Below are positions 12,203 to 24,974 of a stretch of DNA of 64,000 nt, piece after piece. The DNA is from Leptodontidium sp. MPI-SDFR-AT-0119. Lineage: Eukaryota; Ascomycota; Leotiomycetes; Helotiales; Leptodontidiaceae. The DNA lies in assembly GCA_020726505.1 (NCBI GenBank), contig JAHLEZ010000047.1, positions 1 through 64,000 on the forward strand. The letters are read 5' to 3'. Numbering within the stretch: position 1 is the stretch's first letter; every line of letters starts with the position of its first letter. The translations under genes and the position numbers were made by a program. The notes below the pieces were generated by a model that was not told the DNA's origin, did no database searches, and saw nothing but the letters and a program-made list of their open reading frames with translations.

Positions 12203-12765
12203 TCTGGGGGCTGAAGTGGCGGGGTATGTGGACTAGTGTGCCACCACCAAGAAGGGGGGCACAAGACGGGGACTAGAAGCCTGGGGAAAGCCTCTGGGGC
12301 TCAAAGCTACAGGGAATCGATCCCCAGAATTCCCCAGAATTCAGTGGCCCCTAAGTTTTTCCTGCCGAGCTTCCAGGCGGCTAAACTCAAAAATATTTCC
12401 TCTGATGCTGACTGAAAGTTCGGGCTGTTCGGAGCTTCCGAGAACACCGGCAGAGCAGAGGCCAAGGGGCATTCATACCTTCGTTAGTTCGAGCCAGCAC
12501 AAGAACTTTCCAGCAGGGCTGCGAGACATCCCTAAGAGGTGCTTACCCTACCAAATTCTAGGGACGGGGATGGTAGCCCGCCCTATGTAGATTGGGGACA
12601 GAGCGGCACTGGACTCATTTGTTGGTGCCGCTTATTTTGGAGGATAAGCTTCACATTTGGCGTTGAGTTGTGGATAATTCTGTTCATAATACTGCTCCTT
12701 ACTGCCCTGTTCGAAATCATCTTCAAACAATCATCTTATCGAGCTCAGAGTCTTCCAAATTCATC

Positions 12766-14671
12766 ATGACTGTATTCACTCAAGTCGATGCACAGGGAAT
12801 GATCCCCTATGTGCTCATCGGCACCGTTGCTTTTCTTTTCTATCGTCTCATCGCAACCTTAGGACTGGCCTACCGCCGTGATCTATCATCTTTAGCTGGT
12901 CCCTTTTGGGCGAAATTCACAGGATTCTATCGTGTCTATCGACTATGGTCTGGTCAAGCACCAGCAGTCTATCTTGACCTTCATGAAAAGTACGGACCCA
13001 TTGTTCGAACTGGCCCAAACACAGTCTCGCTCTCTGACCCCTTGGTGATTCCAACGATCTATGGGATAAGCAGCTCTTTCTTGAAGGTACGACTACAGTA
13101 TAAGAGTATTTTATCCACATACATCTTCGAGGTCTGACATATCATATCCAGTCCGATTTCTACAACACAATGACCCCGTATTACGAAAACAAACTCATGC
13201 CCAGCATGTTTACAGCCCGGGATCCAGCCGAGCACAAAGCCCTCAAACGTCCCGTGGCAGGAAAATTCTCCATGACATCCATCCGAACACTCGAACCACT
13301 CGTGGATGATTGTTCCGAGATCTTCGTTCAATCCATGAAAGACCTCGAAGGTCAAAAGGTTGATCTCGGGGCTTGGCTACAGTGGTATGCGTTTGATGTC
13401 ATTGGGATGATAACTTTCAATCGTCGGTTTGGGTTCATGGAGGATCGCACTGATGTCATGAGTATGATATCCGATATCGAGACGCTGTTGAAGTATGCTG
13501 GGATTGTGGGACAGGTTCCGTATTTGCATCCTTGGTTGGCTGGGAATCAGTTCATTGTTAGGAATTTGGAGAGGATCCCATTCATGCGTATGCCGAATCC
13601 GGGACGCTCTATTGTGCAGGTAGGTGTCTTTTTGTTTTACTCTTGATCGTTATGACTGGAGCTGCGGCTGACTCTCGTCGTAGTTTACGCAGGAGTGTAT
13701 CGATCAGTACGACCGCGAGGAAAGGGCCGGGGAGAGCAAGAAAGCCTCCGACTTCTTGACCTTCCTGCGGCTCGAGGAGAAGAAAAACAAGGACACAATG
13801 TCGCAAAGAGATTTGATCAATCACTTGAGCAATAATCTGTAAGTTCCACTCCTGATCATGTAGCTCTTGTGTGTTAGACAATTGTTGACGCGAACACTTG
13901 TAGGTTCGCTGGAAGCGATACAACGGCAATATCCCTACGTGCTATCATTTACTACATTATCAAGACACCAAAGACGTACAAGCGGCTGCAGGAAGAAATC
14001 GATGAAGCCGATAGAGCCGGAAAACTGTCAGAGTTCGTGACATATGGGGAGAGTTTGGAGCTTGAATATCTGTGAGTTAACGACAAAACAATGTTCTTCG
14101 GCCATACTAATAAGCTGTTCTTTGCAGACAAGTCGTGATAAAAGAAGCTATGCGCTGCCACCCTGGCGTTTCTTATCCTCTCGAGCGCCTCGTACCGGAG
14201 GGTGGTATTGAGCTCTGCGGCGTGAAATTCGAGGAAGGAACGAACGTTGCCGTCAATCCTGTTGTTGTTCATCGCAACGTCGACGTCTTTGGAAAAGATG
14301 CAGCCATCTTTCGTCCTGAGAGGTGGTTAGAAGCAGATCCTGAGCAGATCAAGATCATGGACAGAACATTGTTGACTGTAAGTTGCATATCTAATCCTTT
14401 AACATCGATTATTGATTCCCCCTTTTCCCATCCCACATATATAAATTTAATGGGTTTTCTCTAACATTGAGTTTTTTTGTAGTTTGGCTATGGAACCCGG
14501 TCCTGCATCGGAAAGAATATCTCAATCATGGAGATGGGGAAGTTTGTTCCTCAAATCCTCCGCCAGTTTGATCTCTTCTGGGCGTCGGAGAAGCCGGATT
14601 GGACGGTTCGGACGTATTGGTTTGCAAAGCAGTCGGATTTGTTTGTCAGATTTCAGTCAAGAAGCAAGTAG
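12766..14671 (+). CDS. Cytochrome P450 monooxygenase (pisatin-demethylase-like group)
   Basis: Six exons (12766-13086, 13152-13619, 13684-13838, 13904-14071, 14128-14377, 14483-14671) give 516 aa. All five introns are GT-AG and 56-105 nt. The N-terminus has one membrane anchor (about residues 10-35, IPYVLIGTVAFLFYRLIATL), so the enzyme should sit on the ER facing the cytosol. Seen: I-helix AGSDTT (about 317-322), K-helix ExxR (Glu377-Arg380, KEAMR), PERW near 435 and the heme loop FGYGTRSCIG with Cys462. The family match to pisatin demethylase-type fungal P450s is by general likeness only. In this cluster it would hydroxylate, demethylate or oxidise a side chain before ring cleavage. The regulator gene follows 390 bp downstream on the same strand. 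Confidence 0.9.
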
Positions 14672-15061
14672 TGATATTCAACATATATGTTTTATATGCC
14701 TTCCAAACAAGACTTTCATTTATGTGGAATTAGTTAAGATAAGTACGAGGAGCATTGAATCGTGTCCAGTGCTCGTGACCCCCGGAGTTATTACAACCTT
14801 CGAAGCCGATTCCTTTCGGACTCGCGGCTTAGACGCGGCATTCGTGGCGTCTTTCCTCCGCTCCCTCCGCTACATCGAGGTTACAGTGGTGCCCGAAGCC
14901 ACGAATCACCATTGAGTGCGGGGTAGGAAGCTGCACCCCAGAATCTAACAAAAGTTTTCTATCTTCTTCCTCGTCTTTGCATCTCTTTGTCTTTATATAA
15001 CATAAATTCTGACTTGCCAGATATCATACGAATCGTCACAACATCTCATATCGCCAGCGGA

Positions 15062-17550
15062 ATGCCGCTCCAGCAATGCACTTACTGCACAAGGAGTTTC
15101 AACCGACTCGAGCATCTGCAGCGTCATGTGCGGTCACATACCAAAGAGAAACCGTTCAAGTGCGGGGCTTGTGGAAAAGGATATGCCCGGGAGTGAGAAG
15201 ACTCTTGTATCATTATCATATGTTGAATCAAGAACTGATTGGAAAAAGAGATACTCTGATCAGACACGCGAAATCCCATTGTACAGGGAGACGACGAATG
15301 ACGCTTTCGGATGCGTCTAGAAACCACGGCGATCTTGCACCCATGCGTGGTACAGTCACTCCACCCGGTGAGAGATTTACTAGTATTGATAACATTAATG
15401 ATCAAACTCTAACGTATTTATGTGGCAGATGAAAACACCATCATGAGTACTCCAAGCGATATGGGAAACTCAGGATCTACACCATGTCAACCAAGTCTCG
15501 ACTTCGCCTCAAACCTATGGGACTTCCAGTCCTTGGGATTCATGGACGATCCTTCTCTCTGGAACTTCAACAGTGGATTTCTAATGAATGAAACAAGCAT
15601 GAATGGAGCTTCCAGCCAGGTCCCTGACTTCCAATTCGGAAATTCTGAGTATACCGACAATACTCAGCATCCCAGTGCCCAAATACCGCCAGCCAATGCG
15701 AGAAAACAATCCCCGAAGATTATCGATATGCGAGATATTTGGTTTACCCGAATTCAACGAGAGGATCATCTCGCCATCATTCCAGCCCTTCCTCCACGCC
15801 GCAACTCGATGTCGATGTCAGTAACCTCTCCAAGCGAGCCCGAAATTGTGGATGAAGACTGTCGGCGAGAGTTGTCCAGAGCACTGACAAACCCACTTCC
15901 GCTAGAAGACTTCTTGCCTTCATCTGGATTCCTTGTACTCAAAACCCTTCCAAAGAATTTCAAACATTATGCTAACTTATATAAGAATCTCTCTGTCCGT
16001 AGATATTTGAAATGTTTCCATCCAATATTCCCAATCATACACGCCGCAAGCTTTCAGCCAACGATTCAAAACGGCCTTCTCCTCATCTCGATGGCTTCTG
16101 TTGGGTGTTTATTCATTGGTTCTCAAGACGCGGTGAAAAGAGGACGGCGCATTTTCGAGGGTCTGAATAAAGTTATTCTTATTTCGGTGGGTGAAACCGG
16201 CTAGGATCCTCTTGTGGCTTTTATTTACGTCTGGAAGGACAAGTTCATTGGTCATACTAGTGACCAGATTGTTGCGATGGTTCAGGCTGCTACGATTGGG
16301 CAGACCTTTGCTATGCTATCTGGAGTAAGAAGCCATGTAGACATTGACTTCAGAGGGTTGCTAACGAGTCTCACAAGAATCCTAAACATCTGGCAATTTT
16401 CGATTCCTATCACGGATCAATGATATCTGTACGAAACACGATTTCTGTACATTGAACATGCTAACGATAGCTGTAGTTCGCTAGGAGAGAAAACATGTTC
16501 GAATCTCGTCCTGAGATGAAGCCACCAGAAAACGTTTCTGATGATGAGCTCAATAAAGTGTGGAAAGACTGGATACGACAAGAGCAACTGAGAAGGTGAA
16601 CTCTACTTTGGAAGGCTTCTGATCCATCTGACAAAGACTGCAGGATTGTTCTTGCGCTTCACATTCATGATGCAGAATTGTCTTTCCTGTACCATCGGGA
16701 CTCACTTCTCAAACATAGAAGATCTGAAAAGGAAACCCTCGCGACTAGTCGAGCGTTTGGAGCAACTTCTGCTAAGGACTGGGCAGATGTTCTAACGGCA
16801 GATTACGAGCGGCCAGAACTTGGATTTGAGTCCATGACAAATTCTAAAGATGCGTTTGCAGCATACATAAAGCTCGAGAGTATAGGGGTTCTGATTTCGG
16901 AAGATCGGCGACAGGGCTGTCTTGACGCGGCAGCATTCAAAAAGTACGACGACAGTTTACTGCAGTGGTACAAGCTGTCTTCCGGATACCTGCGAGAAGA
17001 TCAAAAAGACGAATTTTGTCTTCTTCCACTTTGGCATTGGACATTCATGAATTTGTTGGTGGACTTCGACCAGCTCGAAGGTGCCATCGGAAGAGACGGG
17101 CCCAACGAAGCGCAGAAATCACTTGAATACGTCTCGAACTGGGCCACCACTGCAGCCGCCCCTAGATGCATAATGCATGCATTTCTTTTACAGAAAAGAC
17201 TCGGGGTTTTACGATTCGGCGAGACAGTTGCTGTCCACGTGCCCAGAATCCTCTTCGCTGCAGCAATTGCTTCTTACTCCTACATAAACTACGGACCGGG
17301 GAATGATGGCGATTCACAACCTTCGACATCCAGATTCGATATGAGTCATCCGGAATTCCAACTTCTTGGATCTTATATCGGCCAATTATCTCGCCTCACG
17401 AGACTAAGTTGGAGCCAAGGTGTTACTTCCTCTGTGACAGCGGCTACGCTATGCGAGGTAAATGGAATTTTGCAACGAATGAACGAGTGGGGGCTGGCAG
17501 GTAAATTTGGGGGTATCATAGCCCGGCTGATTGATGGGGAAGCGGGATAA
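15062..17550 (+). CDS. C2H2 zinc-finger regulator with fungal_trans domain
   Basis: Proposed exons 15062-15192, 15249-15367, 15429-16186, 16238-16324, 16378-16428, 16477-16595 and 16644-17550 give 723 aa. Two N-terminal fingers are visible: C6-C9-H22-H26 and C34-C37-H50-H54, the second split by intron 1. The middle and C-terminus match the fungal-specific transcription factor domain (PF04082): [37 protein letters not shown], then [14 protein letters not shown]. Read without splicing, an in-frame TAG occurs at 16202-16204. A 51-nt in-frame intron (16187-16237, donor GTGGGT, acceptor GGAAG) would remove it; otherwise it is a nonsense mutation. It sits between the P450 and the transporter and is the obvious candidate for the local regulator. 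Nuclear. Confidence 0.8.
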
Positions 17551-17866
17551 CAATGGTAGAGGCTCCAGTACTTTTCAAAAGGAGATAGAGATATTGGCAA
17601 ATCTCCACATCGACTCCTGATGATCTGCACGATCTTCTTGTATCCCTGCATGGGCTCAGACTGTAAATTACACCGGCCAGGTGCACAAGTGTGACTGTGT
17701 AAGGGTGCACCAACATCTTGGCACCAACCAATGCATGAATCGGTGATTTCAAAAAAAGAAAACGTGGCTGCATAAACAATCTCACTCTAATCCAAACAGA
17801 TTCCTGGGAATTGTAATTGAGACGACCGGAGATGGAGATGGAGCTGCGGCAAACCTCACAAAAAGC

Positions 17867-17889
17867 AAATGTGGACAGAATGTGGGACA
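17867..17889 (+). promoter_or_regulatory. Candidate cluster operator upstream of the MFS gene
   Basis: AAATGTGGACA (17867-17877), two spacer bases, then ATGTGGGACA (17880-17889), 393 bp before the transporter ATG. Identical words to the copy at 12182-12202, with a two-base longer spacing. Confidence 0.5.
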
Positions 17890-18281
17890 TGGCGTTTCTT
17901 ACCAAGCCCTTGGACGGCTTACGATGCAGCTCTGCATCTGGTCTAGACTGTCTTGTTTTGTCTGTCTGTACATCCCGAGCTGAACACCGAAAATGCCCAA
18001 CGTGAACTTTAACTTTTGTTTTGGCTGGAGAGCGGGGACCCCACAAACGTTCCAAGCAGAGTAAAGTGCCCATATCGAACTATCACGAGCTGTCAAGTGC
18101 AGACGCCCAATAGATAGATATAAAGAGGTGTGGTGCTGTCGTTCGACAACGACTTACCGAGTCCTATCGTCAGAACGGGCGTTGGCTGCTGGCTGTTCGC
18201 TATTCCTTTTGAACTTCCAGAACGAGAACCCGACTGCTATTGCGCGACGACGAGAAGCAACCCTGGGCGAACAAATTCACC

Positions 18282-20322
18282 ATGTCGTCCAACGTCGTAC
18301 CGGCTGAGAAGGCCCCGAATACTGGAGTTGAAGTCCTCCAAACTTCAATCCGTGATAAGAGCTCTACCGAGGAAAAGCACGTTGAAGATGTCAACAGCGA
18401 CTTCACCAACATGGAGTACAACGACGACGACGAAGAGCCAGAGCTGCATGCGAGGACATATATTGCACTAGCTGCGATGTTCGTCTTGAATCTCGTGCAG
18501 GTCGTGGCTCTCCAAGGTCCTCCTGCAATGGTGAGTGATATCTCGACTCGATTGAAATTTGGATGAAAAGTGACCATAGATGGATCATGGCTGATAGGTT
18601 GAACTCAGCTTGCATACATCGGCGAAGACCTCCACAACACAGCTGCCGAGTCCTGGGTCCCTAACTCTCTATCGCTTGTCCAGGCTGTTATATCACCACT
18701 TATCGCCTCAGCTTCAGATGCATTCCAGGCTCGAAAACTGTTCCTCGTTGGGCCATGTCTTCTTTCCTTCATCGGCGCGGCGATTGCCCCTGGGTCAAGC
18801 AGTATCTATCGCCTCATCGTCGCACAAATTCTTATCGGATTCGGGTTCGCCACTGTTCCTTTAGCATATGTTGTTCCCAGTGAAATCCTTCCCAGGAAAT
18901 GGAGACCGAGTGAGTGATCTCTTGGGAATGAAGTCCGGGATTGAGAGCTAACGTCGATGGCTCAAGTGGCGCAGGGAGCTATGAATATTGCAGCCGCTAT
19001 TGGTGCTTGTTCAGGGCCTTTGATGATCGGGGCATTGACGAAGCGTAATGCACACACTGGATGGCGGAATTTCTACGTGAGCTTTTTGGTATTCTCGTTT
19101 CTGATGCCATACTGACTGAAGTACCAGTGGATCCAAATGGCCCTTTGGGGAGCCTGTACTTTGGGTCTTTTCTTCGGATACAAACCACCCAAGCGACACA
19201 GTCGACTGGACCACTTGTCATTTAGCCAAAAGCTTGCTCGTCTCGATCTTCCTGGATGTGGACTGCTGACAGCAGGATTGACCTTGCTCTTGGTAGGGAT
19301 GAACCTGGGCAGCAGCTTGTACAAGTGGACAGATGCTCCAGTCCTAGCCACCATCATCGTTGGCTGTATCACACTCTTGTCCTTTGGGATCTACGAGTGG
19401 AAATTTATGAAGACTGGAATCCTGCACCATGACTTATTCCGCGGCGGCAAGAGTCAGGGACGAACCTTTGCAATCTTTCTTGGCCTCATATTCATCGAGG
19501 GTATCGTGCTCTTCTGCTACATCATATTCTACCCGGTCATGTAAGTCTCTTTAACGCCATAGGCCGTGTTCAATTGCTAATATCTGCAGAACCTCATCAC
19601 TCTTTGAAACCGATCCATTCCTTCAGGTAGCTAGAGGCCAGCCAGCATGGATCTGCGGCATGCTGAGCACCGGTATCTACGGATTCGTCAGCACGAAAAT
19701 GCGCTCCATCCGCGTCCCTCTCGCCGTCGGATTCGTCATCCTCACAGGCGGTCTGATAGGTCTCGCAACAGTTCAGCCCAGCGACTCGACATCCGCCATC
19801 ATTTTCGCCGGACTCTGGGGTATTGGTTTCGGTGGACCGCTGTGTCTCATCATCGCCGGAGTCCAGCTATCTACACCTCACAGTCTCATCGCAACTGCTA
19901 CGGCTCTGACCTCGAGTACTCGCGCTATAGCTGCTACTATGTTCACATCTATCTATGTAGCTACAGTAAATGATCGGATGGGGCGGTTCATCCCCAGTCA
20001 TGTCGGGAAAGCCGCCATCGGTGCAGGCTTACCCATTTCCTCAGTCCCAGCATTCGTAGGCGCTCTCGCGTCGAAGAATACGACGGCACTACCAACCATA
20101 CCTGGAGTCACTCCTACGATCATCGGTGCTGGTATAGCGGGTCTGAAGCAGGCTTCTGCTGATGGCATTAGAGCCGTGTTCATGATTGCGGCGCCGTTTG
20201 GGGCCCTGGGCGTCATTTGCTGTTTCTTCTTGGGGAGTCTGAAGGAGCAGATGACTTATCATGTTGATGCGCCGGTGGAGGAGTTGCATGCTAAACATCA
20301 GCATGGGGAGCAGCAGGCATAG
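18282..20322 (+). CDS. MFS transporter, TRI12 / siderophore-type DHA family
   Basis: Five exons (18282-18530, 18609-18909, 18967-19076, 19128-19540, 19590-20322) give 601 aa with consistent phases. An acidic cytosolic N-terminus (about 60 aa, NDDDEEPELHAR) precedes roughly 14 hydrophobic segments, the layout of the fungal TRI12 efflux group (PF06609). Supporting stretches are RLIVAQILIGFGFATVPLAY, VPSEILPRKWRP and, later, GIGFGGPLCLIIAGVQL. The C-terminus is cytosolic and hydrophilic. A TATA-like GATATAAAG lies about 160 bp upstream and the candidate operator about 390 bp upstream. As the last gene of the cluster it most likely moves the aromatic substrate in, or a toxic intermediate out, across the plasma membrane. 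Direction cannot be told from sequence. Confidence 0.88.
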
Positions 20323-22387
20323 GTGGTGGGGAAGAATGGAAGATACGATGCATGGCGTAGGGTAATGGCACGAACCCACAAGGAGATTTCAATGCTCTTT
20401 GACGCCAATGGACTGGGAAATGAAGGAGCCCCGAAAGATGATAGACTGTGCTACCATGTTCATTTGCGGTCCCCTTAATTAAATAAATATCTGGAAATAA
20501 TGATGAACGTGTGCATTTCTTTCTTTTGATAGCCTCAAGGGTCAGATTCAAGAGTTTCTGTGACCTGACATGCACTCTGCCACAGTCCATCTACATTCGA
20601 TAGACTCCTTCCCCTTACATGAATGACTGACTGATTATTGACCAACCCATTGTCCTTCACCCTCCCCTAATTCTAGAGTGCGAGTCGAGGGAACCTGACT
20701 AATTCCTCCTCGGATCCCAGAATTCTCACCACCCACTGCCCCCTTTCACCTCGCCTTCTCCCTACCGGTACAATTTAATCGGATATCGACCCAATTCCTC
20801 CCCGGGCACCAAAAGCAAGGTAAATCACATGACTTTCGCTTAAGTGAGTTCGGACCACAACAACACTACACCACCAAGGCCACATAAATGGGCATCACAA
20901 CTCTTTCTTAGAGACCTACCTCATTGAGTTGTTATTGCCTTTGAGAAATAGTTTATTTTGCTGCTATCTCTAAGTGCTGTTCTAACAAATATGGATTATT
21001 AAATGGGAGAATTACTTGGAGCTGGGGAGGTAAATTTTGTATCAGTCTTCCTGCAGTGGTGACGTTTGAGATACCATAAGTTGACCGAGGAGTGTTTATT
21101 CATCCGCTCTTGAAAGAATGCTCTGCTGAATCAACCCCATACCCCAGTGATTCGTTATACCCAGCACAAATCCTATGATGGCCGGTAGATGAAGTTTCGT
21201 TTCTCCATGCTACAGAAATGTCTATGGAGATGGGATCGATATGCACGAGAGTTGTCTCACTACTTTTGAGAAACCGCACATAAGATTTACTTGAAATTTC
21301 CTCCAATAGTATCTTGAATATCCTGAATATCCTTTGCAATGCAGATAGCTTCTCAGGGGGGAGAGGGGGCTTGGTTATTTAGAAGGGTTTGTCTCCGTCA
21401 AGAGTCAAGACGACGAGAGTGACTACGGGCAAGCATTAATGAAGGGAAATTCCCCACGACACTTTGAGGAGGTGGGTTATGAAACAAGTGCGTTTGATTG
21501 TAATTATATTCTTTGTTAGCAATTCCATTATAGAATCCATGCTCTTGGATAATTTGGATGTCATTGACAGGCACATACAATTGCTTGATCAACAGATTTC
21601 CAAGTCTAATGAAATATGGACGGTCGAAATTGGTAAAAGAAATACGACTTTGGCCAAACAACAACAAGTGGCTATCAAGCAGTCATTTTTTAATTTCAAG
21701 AATAGCTTTTAACACCGTCAAACATACCTTGGCGGTCAATAGATTTGTTGTCCTTCCTAAATCGCGGGCTTTTCAAGATGTAAACAACAGAATCAGGATA
21801 TTGAGCAGCGGTCACCTGTCATTTGCAGAGTAACGGACAAATCCGATCACGCAATTCGACTTGCGACTTACTATCTTCGTTCATCTGCTAGCCTTTCATT
21901 GTCATTCACCCCCTTAGATTGAATTCTAGAAGGGAGGTATTCGCGCTCTCAACTCCGCGCTAGTCCGTAAGCGAGATCAAGTCATCAGAACCCCCCACCA
22001 TCTTGAAGATTTGCTAAACTACTTTCTTCGACACCGACTTCTTCAACAACAACTTCTTCCATGCACAATCTTTCTCTAATACATACCTTCGATAACAAAG
22101 AAGACGAGCCTCTTTCTTGTTCCCTAACACTCAATTCCTACGATCAGATCGAAAAAGCAAACCACCTTCCCACGAAACTCCTTTCGATCTCACCGACGCG
22201 CCAAAAACTTAGATCTTTCGATATTCCACCAGAAAATACCTACTTCAAGATCATTGTAAGTCCCTCACTACCTGAAGATATCCATTCGAAGCACCAACGT
22301 GATTGTGCGTGATCATTTGCGGATGGCTCGCGCTATCAAGACTGAGATCGAACTCATTCGCTGACGAAGGAAGCCCACAGAATCAAG
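20323..22387. other. Intergenic; 3' end of cluster and 5' leader of coiled-coil gene
   Basis: No gene is supported between 20323 and about 22060. Part of 22060-22387 is probably leader of the next gene: GTAAGTCCC at 22257 and a later AG before 22388 would make a 5'-UTR intron, and a short upstream frame starts at 22061. The rest is T/C-rich or AT-rich with no repeat that I could pair. Confidence 0.35.
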
Positions 22388-24974
22388 ATGTCGGATTACT
22401 ACAGCGACCCAAGTGACAGCTTCGACTTCGACAAGTTCGAAGAGGAGATCCGCAACGCGCCAGTTGATCCCTGGAATGAATCGGGTGACCAGAGCGACTT
22501 CTACGGGACTGGTTTCGACGAGGCGAGCTTCGCAGCTTCATACCCGTCGTTCGACGCGGAAGATGGAGATGTCTCTGCTACCAACGGTGATGATGCTGGA
22601 GAGCCATCCCAAGCCCTTGTCATTGCTAATGGGGAGAGCTCTGCCACGGCTGATCAGCAGGATGGACAAGGCCAGGTTGCTGTCGTAGAGGATGACGACG
22701 AGGAAGATGATGGTCCTGCGGACGATAGCAGCGACATCAGCGGATTTGATAGCGATGATCTCCACAGAGAGTTGTTGCTGGCGGTAAGCCGATCCCAAAG
22801 AACCCCTTTCCCATTCAAGCCGCCAAAGCAGGACCCCGTTGCGAATTTCCTGTGAAAGATACTTACTGACTCTTGTCTTTCACCAGAACCGACGTGACAA
22901 TCGTCTTCGCAAATACGATATCGCAAATGATGTCACCAGAGTAGTCGGGGAACTGATTGCCTTCAAGGATGCTGACTGGGCTATGATAAAGGCCGATCTG
23001 GAAGAGACGATTGAGAACTTGAGAAAGTCCAGGGATGATTTCAAGGAGAAATTCAAGCAGCTTCAAGAGTCCCTGGCAGCCACTCCCGTACTCGAGCCTG
23101 CTGGGTCGACTCAAGGTCAAGACATACTCGCAGAGAAGGCTGCAAAGCTCGCCGATCTTGACCAACAAATTGGTGACAAGACCAAGGAAGTTGAGCGCCT
23201 CGACGAGTTCATCGCCAGCAAGGTCATGGCAGGCAATGGACAAACCAGCAATCTCGGAGCAGGAGATGTGAATGCTGACGAGCTTGTCCGAACAATCAAT
23301 GAAGCTCGGGAAGAGAACGCCAATCTGCGCAGTCAACTCAATGCTGCACCAAAGGCCTGGCCAACTCGAATTCAAGATCTTCCGGAGGGCGACGCCATTC
23401 GGGTCGAAATCTTGAACATGATGGCGACCGCCAGCGGCAACTACAACAGGTTGCAAGGAGACGCTAACGATCTCCGAACTCAATTCAACCATGCCACCGG
23501 TCCTAGTGGACAACTTCAGCTCGAGATCAATCGGCTGAACGGTTTGGTCAAGCCACTGAATGATCAGCTGGATACCAAGAACCAGTTGATTGAGAGCCTG
23601 CAGAAGGAGATCCAGAGACTTATGACCTCTGAGAGTGACGTCAAGAAGCAGGCCGATCGAACGATCCAAGAGATGCAGCAGACCATCGACAAGTCCGCCT
23701 CCTTTGCATCGACCGCAGACAACGCCCTCGCTGCTAAGCAGACTCTGCTTGACACCGCCACCGCAGATTTGGCCACTGCGAATCGAAAGATCAAGGCTCT
23801 GGAGGCAGAGAAGAAGCACGAGCTGGCGGCAGCAGGCAATGAAGTCTCTGCTCTTCGATTCGCAGCCAAGAAGTCAGCAGACAAGGTGCTGGCTCTGGAG
23901 AGCGAGTTGAAGGCACCGCGGGCAGACAACGACGTCTTGCTCAAGGCCAAGAAGGCGATGGCCGATCTCGAGGATGTCGAGCAGGACAACAAGCTGCTGA
24001 GACGCGCCAACTTCAAGTTGGTTGAGAACTCCAACAAGGAGATCAATAGGCTACGGGATATCAACACCCGTCTCGTTCACAAGATGAATGAGCCCAAGCG
24101 CAAGTTTGCTGTCCTCAAGGCACGACAGGATTTGATGGAGCTGAAGAGAGCTGTCGATGCATCGGAGCTAGCCGTTGCCGTCAGAGAGGAGCAGCTGATG
24201 AAGGAGAAGAAGGATGAGGAGGAGAAGAAGAAGATGGAGAAAATGGAAAAGAAGAAGAAGGTGGAGGTTCTGCCTCGGGTGGAGATCGCCGTGGCCATCC
24301 CAGGAGGTTGGTCCGACAACGCCAAGTTGGCTGATCCCTCTGTCCCTTCCCTCCCTGCCCCAGAAATCGTGATCGCAGGTCTGTCCTCCTGCATCAAAGT
24401 TGCCTTGAATAGAAAGGTAGCTGCTGTTCAGAATGCGGCTCTTCACGTCAAGTACACTGGCATTCACCTCTGGAACCAGTGGAAGACCCGCATCTTCTGG
24501 GCTGTGGTTCTCCTTGCTTCTTTTCTGGCTTTCTTTGGCAAAGACCTGGTCAACGAGGAGCCCGATTTCATCACCCAGGCCCCTCAACACAAGCACACAA
24601 GTGTTCGAGGAAAGGGTTTCGGAGCCGTAGACCATCAGCCAGGAGACACAGAACTATCCTCTGCTTACGAGCAATTTGTTTTTGGAATGCCCATTGTGGG
24701 CTGTCTCATCCTTTCTGTCCTCCTCTGCCGGCTCTTGACGCAACGCAAGCTCAAGGCCGAGAATGATAAGTACCTTGAAGCAGAGCGGGTGCTGAGAGAG
24801 GCTGTTCAAGCCGATGTCTTGGCTCGCAAGCAGGCACAAGAGGAAGTGGAAGAGGCAGCTAGGCTGCGCTGGCAGGAGGACTGTGCCCGCCAACCATTCT
24901 TCTTCGAGTCTCTCCGCCGGGGCTGGGTACATCCACTCCTGCGAACCCCTAAGTACTATGGGAACAACCTCTGA
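22388..24974 (+). CDS. Coiled-coil protein with two C-terminal membrane segments (copy A)
   Basis: Two exons, 22388-22783 and 22887-24974, give 827 aa; the intron is GTAAGC...CACCAG. I do not recognise a named family. Residues 1-130 are acidic and Ser/Asp-rich (MSDYYSDPSDSFDFDKFEEE). Residues about 150-600 are a long coiled coil (for example KAAKLADLDQQIGDKTKEVE). A Lys/Glu patch follows (KEKKDEEEKKKMEKMEKKKK). Two hydrophobic segments come next: RIFWAVVLLASFLAFFG, then FGMPIVGCLILSVLLC, separated by a loop starting PDFITQ. The tail is again charged. The same order (disordered head, coiled coil, membrane segment, loop, membrane segment) recurs in the genes at 26306, 47764, 53948 and 57906. 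Organelle anchoring with the coil in the cytosol or nucleoplasm is an inference; function unknown. Confidence 0.8.

Noticed and set aside
22863..23819. A 318-aa open frame on the minus strand inside copy A
   Set aside because: It is an antisense shadow of the Glu/Lys/Leu-rich coiled coil (Leu/Ser-rich product, no domain).
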